From Acetobacteraceae bacterium (GTDB taxonomy: Bacteria; Pseudomonadota; Alphaproteobacteria; Acetobacterales; Acetobacteraceae): a DNA stretch of 64,000 bases. Of this stretch, positions 16,002 through 23,863 are shown piece by piece. The stretch's first letter is position 1. Every line of letters starts with the position of its first letter. Made by a program: the position numbers and the translations under genes. The stretch is taken from NCBI GenBank assembly GCA_027487385.1, contig JAIYDS010000090.1, positions 1 to 64,000 on the forward strand, in the 5' to 3' direction. The notes under the pieces are model-generated. The model was given only the letters and a program-made list of their open reading frames with translations, had not been told where the DNA came from and did no database searches.

Positions 16002-17861
16002 TCAGCCGCATGTACTGCCGGTGACGGCTGCGGTACCGACGCGGCAGCCCGACTGGGCCTGGCGTGAGCCCCCCATGTTGGGACTGATCTCATCCGCGCC
16101 TATGAAGCCGCGATCGCGGAGGACACCGTTGCCGCGATCGGTCGAACAGACGCCGGTCTCCGGCAGCACAAGTTCGACCCGCCGCGCAGCTTCGACGTCG
16201 CCTGCGAGGAAGGCGGCGATGGAGCGAACCTGCTCATGGCCGGTGGCGAGCAGGAAGGTCGGCGCGCGGCCATAGCTCTTCATGCCGGCGATGTAGAAGC
16301 CTGCCTCCGGATGGCGGAGTTCCGCCTCGCCATGCGGGCGCACGGTGCCGCAGGAGTGAAGGTTGGGGTCGATCAGCGGAGCAAGCGCCGGCGTCGCTTC
16401 CACTGCGGGATCAAGCGCGACGCGGACCTCGCGTAGGAAGGAGAGATCGGGCCGGAAGCCGGTCGCCACGATCATGCGGTCGGCCCGGACAGTGGCCGCG
16501 CGCCCGTCCTGCCGCCCCGTGATGGCGAGTGCACCTTCGGCTTCCGTGATGCCATCGATCAGGAAGGGGGCGAGCGCCATGACCGCGCCATTCTCGACCA
16601 GCGCCTGGGCGCGTGCGCCGAGCACGCCGCGCTGCGCGAGGGCATCGCGCGCGCCGCCACCGAAGTTGACTGCGCCCAGCGGGCGCCGAAAAGCCCAAAG
16701 AATGCGAGTACCGGGCTCCGCACGTGCCAGCTCGACCAGGTCGAGCACCGCGTTCATCGCCGAGTGGCCAGCACCGACGACGAGTGTGGTGCGCCCAGCA
16801 TGGGCAGCACGGGCCGCGCCGAGCACGTCTGGGATGCCGTAGGCGATGCGATCGGCCGCAGCCGGCTCGCCTGGCGCAGGCATGCCATGGCTGCCGGCCG
16901 GGTTGGGCGCGTGCCAGGTGCCCGAGCAGTCGATCACCGCGCGCGCCGCGATGGCCTCGACGCTGCCGGCAGTCTCGACATGCAGGAGGAAGGGGGCGGC
17001 GTCACGCCCATCGCCGTCCCGCAAGCGGCCGAAATCCTGACGGGCCACACCAATCACCCGCGCGCCGGTGCGAATGCGATCGCGTAGCGCCGAGCTGGTG
17101 GCGAGTGGCGCGAGGTAGCGCTCCACCAGCTCTGCCCCCGTCGGGAAGACATCCGGATCCGGCGCGGTCCACCCCTCGGCTGTCAGTAGGGTGCGCGCCG
17201 CCGTATCCGTATTGAAGCCCCAAGGCGAGAACATGCGCACATGGCCCCATGCGCGCACGGCCGAGCCGATCTCCGAACCGGCCTCCAGCACAAGGGGCTC
17301 GATGCCATGGCTGAGGAGCTGGGCCGCAGCAGCCAGGCCGATCGGACCGGCGCCGATCACAGCGACCGGCAGCGTTCCCGGCCGAGGGCTGGCGCGGCGC
17401 ATCAGCGTCGCGTCAGCCGGGCAGAGGCCCGCAAACTGCCGTGTGGCGGCGATGGGGGGCGGTGCAAGTTCGCGCGGCGTCGCAACGAAGCCGAGCCGCG
17501 CAAAGAAGGGCGCCGCGTCGGTGGTGAGCAGCCACGCGTCTTCAGCGCCCTCGGCCCGGGCAGCGGCCAGCAGCGCTTCTACCATGCGCCGCCCATGGCC
17601 CTGACCGCGCGCGTCAGCCGGGACCAGAAGCGAGCGCAGCAGCACGGCCGACCCGTGCCGCTCCCAGCCGCCATGGCCGCGCAGCGAGCCGCTCGCGTCG
17701 TGCCAGGTGAAGAAGCTGCGGCCTGGCTCGGCGAGATCATCGGCGGGAAGGCCGGCGGCGCGGAGCGCGGCGGCCAGCGCCGGAAGAGCCTCGGACTGGA
17801 GCGGCCGCAGGGCATACTGCTTTCCGCAGGGGCTTGGGGGGGCACAGTCGCTCATCGTCAT
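16002..17861 (-). CDS. Fusion of ArsN2-like GNAT acetyltransferase and FAD/NAD(P)H monooxygenase-like protein
   Basis: A 619-residue two-domain protein. Residues about 15-150 are a GNAT acetyltransferase (DARGQGHGRRMVEALL acetyl-CoA motif, then RQFAGLCPADATLMRR), resembling ArsN2 of arsenic operons. Residues about 160-590 are a flavoprotein with two dinucleotide motifs (VAVIGAGPIGLAAAAQLL and TLVVGAGHSAMNAV), like ArsO-type monooxygenases, ending LPETGVCST. About 40 extra C-terminal residues may be run-on sequence. The upstream PadR gene with a Cys pair supports an arsenical or metalloid role. That substrate is inference. Confidence 0.75.
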   Translation of the reverse strand: MTMSDCAPPSPCGKQYALRPLQSEALPALAAALRAAGLPADDLAEPGRSFFTWHDASGSLRGHGGWERHGSAVLLRSLLVPADARGQGHGRRMVEALLAAARAEGAEDAWLLTTDAAPFFARLGFVATPRELAPPPIAATRQFAGLCPADATLMRRASPRPGTLPVAVIGAGPIGLAAAAQLLSHGIEPLVLEAGSEIGSAVRAWGHVRMFSPWGFNTDTAARTLLTAEGWTAPDPDVFPTGAELVERYLAPLATSSALRDRIRTGARVIGVARQDFGRLRDGDGRDAAPFLLHVETAGSVEAIAARAVIDCSGTWHAPNPAGSHGMPAPGEPAAADRIAYGIPDVLGAARAAHAGRTTLVVGAGHSAMNAVLDLVELARAEPGTRILWAFRRPLGAVNFGGGARDALAQRGVLGARAQALVENGAVMALAPFLIDGITEAEGALAITGRQDGRAATVRADRMIVATGFRPDLSFLREVRVALDPAVEATPALAPLIDPNLHSCGTVRPHGEAELRHPEAGFYIAGMKSYGRAPTFLLATGHEQVRSIAAFLAGDVEAARRVELVLPETGVCSTDRGNGVLRDRGFIGADEISPNMGGSRQAQSGCRVGTAAVTGSTCG

Positions 17862-17934
17862 GGTTCCTTTGAGTCTTAGGGTTGATGCATAGAGGTGGAA
17901 GGTATTAGGACGTGCGTAAAGGTCGGTATCGGCT

Positions 17935-18363
17935 TCAACCGCAGCGGGACCCTGCGGAGGTTCTGCCAGCGGCGCCGAAGGCGCGCCCGGTGTCCTGCAA
18001 CGCAGCCGTCACCTCCATCCAGGCGTCGAGCGCCACGCGGAAGGCTGCGCGGCCGGCGTCGGTCAGCGCGTAGACCCGGCGCTGGCGGCCTTGCACAATT
18101 TCTTCAGCCACCGTCACGAAGCCGCCGGCCTCGAACTCTCGGAGCACAGGGTAAATCGTGCCCTCCGTCGGCGAGCAACATCCGCCGGTGGCCCGCTCGA
18201 CCATGCGTGCGATGTCGTAGCCATGCATGGGGCCGTCGTGCAGGACTCGCAGGATGAAGAACTTCGACAGCCCCATCTTGATCGTGCCCGCCCAATAGTC
18301 GCGGGACGCGTAGTCGACGCGTGGAGCGGGGGCAGGCGTTGGGGTAGGACGGAGGGCTTTCAT
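17935..18363 (-). CDS. PadR-family regulator with CC motif (possible metalloid sensor)
   Basis: A 142-residue PadR winged-helix regulator (KFFILRVLHDGPMHGYDIARMVE, TEGTIYPVLREFEAGGFV). The segment GGCCSPTEGTIYP puts two adjacent Cys just before the recognition helix, as in PadR proteins I associate with arsenic gene clusters. Thiol binding of As(III) or similar is plausible. It lies directly upstream of, and is co-directional with, the ArsN2-flavoprotein fusion. Confidence 0.75.
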   Translation of the reverse strand: MKALRPTPTPAPAPRVDYASRDYWAGTIKMGLSKFFILRVLHDGPMHGYDIARMVERATGGCCSPTEGTIYPVLREFEAGGFVTVAEEIVQGRQRRVYALTDAGRAAFRVALDAWMEVTAALQDTGRAFGAAGRTSAGSRCG

Positions 18364-18479
18364 ATCGCCCTTCTATACATCGGAGCCCAATGCATCAACC
18401 CAGAAAATTTGGCATTTGCGACAAACGCTGGCGGGGGGCTACCGGGCACCGCCATCGCTGCGAAACAGAAGCGCTGACG

Positions 18480-18926
18480 TCACGGCAGCCGCCGCTTCGT
18501 CACCTGCACCGACAGCGGTGCGGCGGCGAGATCTACCGTCGACGCGCTGACGTTCCGCGCCGTCATGCGCACGCTGTTGTTCGACCACACATGGCAGTCC
18601 AGCACGAAGGCGATGCTGCTGGTGTCGAGCGAGGCATCGGCGAAGTCGCCCCGCCGCGCGCCGGGGACGATGACGTCGATGTTCGCCGTTGCACCTGCCG
18701 TGCGGCTCGGTAGATCCAAGGTCGTCTCCAGCGCCAGGCTGCGCGTTCCGATCGGCACGGCGGGGCAGCCATAGAGCACCGCCGGCGCCGCTTCCGGCAG
18801 CCCGAACAGCCGCAGCGCCTCGAGTTCGATCTGCCCGTCGAAGCCGACGATGCCCACCTGCGCGAAGGCCACGCCCGCGCCAACCCGGATCGTCTGCCGC
18901 CGGTTCAGCGAGGCATCGGCCATCAT
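18480..18926 (-). pseudogene. C-terminal fragment of a phage tail fibre, second copy
   Basis: The final 148 residues are nearly identical to the end of the tail-fibre gene at 49123-50955: SLNRRQTIRVGAGVAFAQVG through SVQVTKRRLP. Upstream of MMADASLN the similarity is lost. An intact start for the fragment exists, but it lacks the beta-helix body. It marks the left edge of the second element remnant. Confidence 0.75.
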
Positions 18927-19069
18927 CTCGTCGGCCTTCAGTGAGGAGCTTCCCGATGTCATCGGCCCACGGGGCCGGCGGGTGCAACTTGTTGCCCTTC
19001 GTGTGCCACAAGTTGCCCTTTCTTGTCGGCGCCACGTTTGGGTGATCCTGCTATCGTACACCCGATCGA

Positions 19070-19212
19070 TTTAGGGACCCGGACCCGAAAGCGCGGGGAC
19101 CGCCGGAGACGCTGCACGAGGGGCAGATCGAATGCGGTGGTGGGAATGGCGGCGATCCCGCTGGTGCCCGCCAGGCTGGCCGTCATGTGGCTGGCCAAGA
19201 GGGATATGGCGT
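19070..19212 (+). repeat. Dispersed repeat, copy 2
   Basis: Related to 1440-1580 over its full length and to the core at 49030-49062. It lies 150 bases from the tail-fibre fragment. Otherwise 18930-19547 holds only the remnant at 19241 and no convincing gene. Confidence 0.6.
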
Positions 19213-19240
19213 GCCCAGTGTTGCAGAGATGTTGGGCAAG

Positions 19241-19390
19241 CCTACCCGCCGATCAGCCGCCGTAGCACCGCGACCACGCTACCTTCGCCGACGAGCAGCA
19301 GCAGCACGATCGCCGCCAGCACGATCTCGATGCGCCCGAGGCGTTCGTTGGCCTGCTTCCATCGCTCGGCGCAGAAGGGCCACTTCGATC
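19241..19390 (-). pseudogene. Remnant of a small holin-like membrane protein
   Basis: The minus frame reads ERWKQANERLGRIE followed by a strongly hydrophobic stretch (VLAAIVLLLLVGEGSVVAVL) and RRLIGG, then a stop. This resembles the C-terminus of small phage membrane proteins. No start codon is present in frame, and the upstream part seems shifted. Confidence 0.35.
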
Positions 19391-19547
19391 ACCAGGATCA
19401 GCCAGCGCTGATTCCCGAAATGTGGCTACCGGAGCGACCCCGGTCAGATAGCAATATGATGATCCGATAATCGCTTGGCTTGGTTCCTGCGCAGAGCGAA
19501 TGGTCCGTCACACGCAGACGAGGCCTTGCGCCACGACGGAGACCAAC

Positions 19548-19775
19548 ATGACCGACCGCGAAGCCCGCAATCAGGAACGCAGCCTGGCCGCCTTCCTGGC
19601 GAAAAAGGCCGAACTCGACGCCCTCCTCGCCGAACTCACCCAGGCCAGCGCGCACCATTTCGGCGCCGACCCCGAGACGGTGCTTTGGGGCCAAGCCGCC
19701 TGGCTTTCCGATGCGACGGCGAAGCTGAAGGACATTGCGGACCAGCATTTCCGGCGCGGGGAATACGCCCTCTGA
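19548..19775 (+). CDS. Small hypothetical protein, highly charged helix
   Basis: Seventy-five residues (MTDREARNQERSLAAFLAKK, LTQASAHHFGADPETVLWGQ, LKDIADQHFRRGEYAL), predicted mostly helical. The start is placed at 19548 after a purine-rich GGAGACC. I recognise it as a type often found beside DUF3489 genes on alphaproteobacterial mobile DNA; the function is unknown. Confidence 0.55.
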   Translation: MTDREARNQERSLAAFLAKKAELDALLAELTQASAHHFGADPETVLWGQAAWLSDATAKLKDIADQHFRRGEYAL

Positions 19776-19870
19776 AACGGGCCACTCCCGCACCGCCCCG
19801 ACCGGCCACGCCGGCGGGGCTCCCGGCAGTAGGGGCCGATGACCGGCACCCGGAACCGGAGACCGCTACA

Positions 19871-20660
19871 ATGACCAAGCTTTCCGACACCCAGCGTGTG
19901 ATCCTCAGCGCCGCCGCGCAGCACGAGATGGGCCTGGCCCGCGCGCCCAAGACCCTGCCGGCTGCGGCACGCAATGCGGTGTTCCGCAGCCTGATCAAGA
20001 ATAACCTTTCTCACCGAGATCAACGCGCCGCGGGAGCATGCGGGGCTCAGCTGGCGGCAGGATGTGGATGGTGCCTGGATCGTGGCCCGCATCACCGACG
20101 AGGGGCTGCGCGCCATCGGCATAGACCCAAACGAGGGCGACGCGGTGGCTGACGTGGCAAGTCTCGCCGCCGTAGCGGAGGACGGCCCTGCGCCCGCCAG
20201 CGAGGCCGGCCACGCCGCACCTGAGCCGCGGGAGGTGACGACCCCCGAACACGCCACTACGCCCCGCGTCAGCCTGCGCGACGCTGCATTCGCGGCGGTG
20301 GCAGCCTGGAAGGCCCAGACGGGGCTGGAGGAGGCCATGGCAGCCCTTGAGGCGTCCCTGCCCCGCGAGCGCACCAGCAGAGCCCCTGGCGGCCTCCAGG
20401 GGCCGCGGCAGGGCACCAAGCAGGCGGCGGTCCTGACCCTACTGCGCCGGGAGGAAGGCGCGACCATCACGCAGGTGATGGAGGCGACAGGCTGGGCGCC
20501 GCATACGGTTCGGGGGTTCCTGGCCGGCCTCAAGCGCAAGGGGCACCGCGTGGAGGTGCTGGAGCGCGTGCGTCAGGTCGGCTCGGGCCAGCAGGGCGCC
20601 AAGGGCAGTTATAGCGTCTACCGGCTTGCCCCTGCCGAGGTTTTGGCGGAGGCGGGCTGA
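19871..20660 (+). pseudogene. DUF3489 gene with a one-base frameshift
   Basis: The first frame starts MTKLSDTQRVILSAAAQHEM and runs to about 20005 (RSLIKNN). The next frame continues the same protein (LTEINAPREHAGLSWRQDVDG) to 20660, with the typical DUF3489 end GTKQAAVLTLLRREEGATI, TGWAPHTVRGFLAGLKRKG. The sequence AACCTTTCTCACC has one T too many compared with reading through. A sequencing error is the alternative. The C-terminal half is a winged-helix-like domain. The stop overlaps the start of the resolvase gene. Confidence 0.75.
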
Positions 20661-21355
20661 TGTGGGACCAGCGCAGGGGCAGCGAGCGTTACGCGGTTGG
20701 GCTCTACCGGGTCTCGACCGCGGAGCAGGGGCAGAGCGGGCTGGGGCTGGAGGCGCAGCAGGCCAGCGTGCGCGCCTTTGCGGCGGCGCAGGGCTGGACG
20801 CTGGTGGCCGAATTCAGCGATGTGGCCAGTGGCAAGGACGACCGGCGACCGGGGTTTCAGGCGGCTCTGCTGAAGTGTCGCCAGCTGGGAGCGGTGCTGG
20901 TAGCGGCCCGGCTCGACCGCATCACGCGCCGCGCCCACACGCTTTCGCAATTGCTGGAGGATGGTGTCTCGATCCGTGCGGCGGATATGCCTGGGGCGGA
21001 TGATCTCATGATGCGGATCTACGCTGCGATGGCCCAGAAGGAACGAGAGTTGATCAGTGCCCGCACCAAGGCGGCGCTGGCGGCCGCCAAGGCCCGTGGG
21101 GCCGTTCTGGGCGGGGATCGGGGCTGGCGCCCACGCGGAGGCCCGGACGCCGCCAAGGCGGCTCAGGCGCGCTCGCAGGCGGCTCAGAGGGCGGCTCACC
21201 GCTTGGCGCTCGAGATGGAAGCCGTGCGGGCCGGGGGCGACGTCAGCCACGCGGCTATGGCGCGTGAACTGACGGCGCGGGGTGTTCCCACGCCGGGCGG
21301 CGGGCGCATCTGGACCCACACCACCGTGGCGAGGCTGACCAGGCGCGTCGCGTGA
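20660..21355 (+). CDS. Small serine recombinase (resolvase/invertase family)
   Basis: A 231-residue serine recombinase. The nucleophile Ser is in YRVSTAEQ near residue 20, with conserved ARLDRITR and AAMAQKERELISARTKAAL. A short C-terminal DNA-binding part (VSHAAMARELTARGVPTPGG) follows. It is translationally coupled to the DUF3489 frame (TGATG). It is distinct from the large recombinases at 28457 and 62270, and is probably the resolvase of the second element. Confidence 0.8.
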   Translation: MWDQRRGSERYAVGLYRVSTAEQGQSGLGLEAQQASVRAFAAAQGWTLVAEFSDVASGKDDRRPGFQAALLKCRQLGAVLVAARLDRITRRAHTLSQLLEDGVSIRAADMPGADDLMMRIYAAMAQKERELISARTKAALAAAKARGAVLGGDRGWRPRGGPDAAKAAQARSQAAQRAAHRLALEMEAVRAGGDVSHAAMARELTARGVPTPGGGRIWTHTTVARLTRRVA

Positions 21356-21380
21356 CCAGGCAGTATGTCTCGAGCTCTGC

Positions 21381-21773
21381 TCAGACCTCGATGCCGTAGT
21401 CAGCGAGTTCCGGCAGCATGGCCTCGATCACGAAATCAACGAATGCGTCGGGGGCGTCGAGGAAGAACTCCCGAGCCGAATAGCTGCCCACCGACGCCTC
21501 CATCCCCTGGGCCTTGGCCCAGGCCGCGAGCTTCTCCAGATCGGCTTGTGGCGTCTCGCTGAGAAAGGCGACCTGGGAACGGCGCTTGTCGTCGTCGCGA
21601 TGCAGCGTGTCACTGCGGCTGAGTTGCAGATCCACATTCGTGCCGGGCTGCCGCAGCCAGATCGAGCGATCGGTTCGACGGAGTTCAACGAAGCGGAGCT
21701 GCGTCTGCATCATGCTCGCCACAGTCTCGAAATGGCTCGCATGCACGCGTTGGGCGACATGGTTGAACAGCAT
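21381..21773 (-). CDS. Hypothetical protein, possibly VOC-like
   Basis: About 130 residues from Met at 21773 (the frame opens further upstream). The beta-alpha pattern (LRFVELRRTDRSIWL, SQVAFLSETPQADLEKLAAWAKAQG, FFLDAPDAFVDFVIEAML) resembles a glyoxalase/VOC fold, but the metal ligands are not evident. It converges with the resolvase gene. Confidence 0.45.
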   Translation of the reverse strand: MLFNHVAQRVHASHFETVASMMQTQLRFVELRRTDRSIWLRQPGTNVDLQLSRSDTLHRDDDKRRSQVAFLSETPQADLEKLAAWAKAQGMEASVGSYSAREFFLDAPDAFVDFVIEAMLPELADYGIEV

Positions 21774-21959
21774 GCTCGGGCCTCTCGGATCAATTCTGTG
21801 GAATTGCAGCGAGCGCCCAAGGTGACATTGCCAGTGCGCCATGACCATCTCTGCCGTCAGGCCGGTGAAGAGCCCCTGGCCGCCCCTGTTCACCACCGAG
21901 CAACGGTCGTTGGTCGGTGTTGAACAGATGCGATCCAGCGAGCTCTGACCGCCTGCAAT

Positions 21960-22388
21960 TCAAGGGTTCTTGACGGAGCGGCGAGGGATTTCGAAGGGCA
22001 GACGCTCCTCCTCAAAGACTTGCGGCGGTGCCTGAGGATCCATGGGATCGATGATCGTGCGGACGATGCTCACCGTTGCCGTGATAGGCTTGTCGTCCTC
22101 CATGAGCACCTCGGGCTGCTTCTCGCGCCAGCCCGCGCGGGCCTTCATCCAGAAGATCGCGGCGGCGACGTTCTTGCCCTCGGTCGCCATGCGGAACAGG
22201 CTCTGCGCCACCTTGGTCGTGGCCTCGATGGAGCCCAGCTCGAGTTCCCGCGTGAAGTGCTTGCGCAAGGTCTTGGCATCGATGTCGAGAAAGATCGCGA
22301 TGTCGACATGAGGCATGCCGTAGCCGGCCATGGCGCGGACGGTGCGGCGCTGCTCGTCGGTGGGTTCAAATCGAACTCCCTGGGTCAT
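21960..22388 (-). CDS. HTH protein of phage/plasmid type (small-terminase-like)
   Basis: A 142-residue protein with an N-terminal helix-turn-helix (RTVRAMAGYGMPHVDIAIFLDIDAKTLRKHF) and a following helical region (AAIFWMKARAGWREKQPEV). It matches a common family in alphaproteobacterial mobile elements, sometimes annotated as terminase small subunit-like. Its start overlaps the stop of the ParB-methyltransferase gene, so the two are co-translated. No large terminase is adjacent. Confidence 0.6.
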   Translation of the reverse strand: MTQGVRFEPTDEQRRTVRAMAGYGMPHVDIAIFLDIDAKTLRKHFTRELELGSIEATTKVAQSLFRMATEGKNVAAAIFWMKARAGWREKQPEVLMEDDKPITATVSIVRTIIDPMDPQAPPQVFEEERLPFEIPRRSVKNP

Positions 22389-23680
22389 GCTGTGCCCTCC
22401 AGGGCCTCACCAAGCGCCGCGATCCCCCGGGCCCGCGCGATCTCCCCAAAGCTGGCGTCAGCGCCCTCCAACCGTGCCTGCTGGCCTGTGAAGGCCTGCC
22501 AACGCAGCACCGCCACATCGACATAGGCCGGAAAGAGCTCGACGGCGTGGCAGGCCCGACCCGAGGTCTCCGCCGCGATGATCGTCGTGCCCGCGCCGGA
22601 GAAAGGTTCGTAGACGGCCTGGCCGGGCGAGGAGTTGTTCTCGATCGCCCGGCGCATGCATTCGACCGGCTTCTGGGTGCCGTGGACGGTTTCGGCATCC
22701 TGGGCGCGAGAGCTGATGGACCAGAGCGTGGTCTGCTTGCGATCACCCGCCCAATGGCCCGTGGCGCCGTTCCGCACAGCGTACCAGCAAGGCTCGTGCT
22801 GCCAGTGATAATGGCCGCGGCCCATGACCAACCGCTCCTTGGCCCAGATGATTTGCGCCCGGATATCAAAGCCACAGGCGGTCAGGCTTTCGGCCACCGT
22901 CGTGGCATGGAGCGCGCCGTGCCAGATGTAGGCGACATCCCCGGGGAACAGGACCCAAACCTCTCGCCAGTCGGCGCGGTGGTCATTCAGCACCTTGCCG
23001 GTCCGCTGGGTCTGGCTGCCGGTGAGAGCGGCGTTGCGCCATGCGGGGTCGTAATTCACGCCATAGGGTGGGTCGGTTACCATGAGGTGGGGCCGCACCC
23101 CGCCTAGGACCGCGGCCACCGTGTCGGCGTCGGTGCTGTCGCCGCAGACCAGGCGATGGCGCCCGAGGATCCAGACGTCGCCCAGACGGGACACGGGCGT
23201 CTCCGGGAGGGGCGGGACCTCGTCGGGATCGGTCAGGCCAGTTGTGGGTTCGGCGAGGAAGCCGGTGATCTCATCGGCGTCAAACCCAGTGAGGCCGAGA
23301 TCGAAGCCCTCGAACTGAAGCTCGCCCAACTCTAGACGGAGCATGTCCGCATCCCACCCAGCGGAGAGGGCGAGGCGATTATCGGCGAGGATGTAGGCGC
23401 GGCGCTGGGTTGGCGTGAGGTGAGCCAGCTCCAGCGTCGGTACCTCCGTGAGTCCCAGCAGGCGCGCTGCCATCAGGCGCCCGTGGCCGGCGATGATGCC
23501 GCGCTCGCCATCGACCAGGATGGGGTTGGTGAAGCCGAACTCTCGGATGGAGGCTGCGATCTGCGCGACCTGGGTGTCCGAGTGGGTTCGGGCGTTGCGG
23601 GCGTAGGGGATAAGCTCATCCACGCGGGCGGGTTTGTAGCGCGGGAAGCCGGTCGCCTGGGCAAAAGGTGCGGCGCTCAT
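22385..23680 (-). CDS. ParB-domain DNA methyltransferase
   Basis: A 431-residue fusion. Residues about 15-110 are a ParB/Srx-like domain (ELIPYARNARTHSDTQVAQIAASIREFGFTNPI, GHGRLMAARLLG). The rest is an N4/N6 adenine or cytosine methyltransferase with DPPY (near residue 205), and the SAM-binding FSGAGTT near the end, so beta-class order. These orphan methylases are common in phages and integrative elements, where they mask host restriction sites. The start lies 87 bases from a perfect inverted repeat at 23767-23804. Confidence 0.85.
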   Translation of the reverse strand: MSAAPFAQATGFPRYKPARVDELIPYARNARTHSDTQVAQIAASIREFGFTNPILVDGERGIIAGHGRLMAARLLGLTEVPTLELAHLTPTQRRAYILADNRLALSAGWDADMLRLELGELQFEGFDLGLTGFDADEITGFLAEPTTGLTDPDEVPPLPETPVSRLGDVWILGRHRLVCGDSTDADTVAAVLGGVRPHLMVTDPPYGVNYDPAWRNAALTGSQTQRTGKVLNDHRADWREVWVLFPGDVAYIWHGALHATTVAESLTACGFDIRAQIIWAKERLVMGRGHYHWQHEPCWYAVRNGATGHWAGDRKQTTLWSISSRAQDAETVHGTQKPVECMRRAIENNSSPGQAVYEPFSGAGTTIIAAETSGRACHAVELFPAYVDVAVLRWQAFTGQQARLEGADASFGEIARARGIAALGEALEGTA

Positions 23681-23766
23681 GCGTCACCTCCGGCGCAGCG
23701 GGCGCGCGGGGCGAGGTGGTGGGTTTGGTGGGTCCAGGGGGTTTGGCTGCCGCCCCTCCATAGAAG

Positions 23767-23804
23767 TGTCAGATACACAAACATGATATTAAATGTATCT
23801 GACA
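23767..23804. promoter_or_regulatory. Perfect 11-base inverted repeat upstream of the methyltransferase gene
   Basis: TGTCAGATACA and TGTATCTGACA flank a 16-base AT-rich spacer. It is the only strongly AT-rich stretch in the neighbourhood. It lies between the primase stop and the ParB-methyltransferase start, so it is most likely an operator. A replication-origin or partition site is also possible, given the neighbouring primase and ParB-like domain. Confidence 0.55.
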
Positions 23805-23863
23805 TTTCTCGTGGGGTAAGGAAAAGACATCCACCACTCCAACCAAACCCACCACCTTTGGGA

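Noticed and set aside
22360..22385. tRNA T-arm-like sequence GGTTCAAATC
   Set aside because: It lies within a coding start and no cloverleaf can be formed around it.
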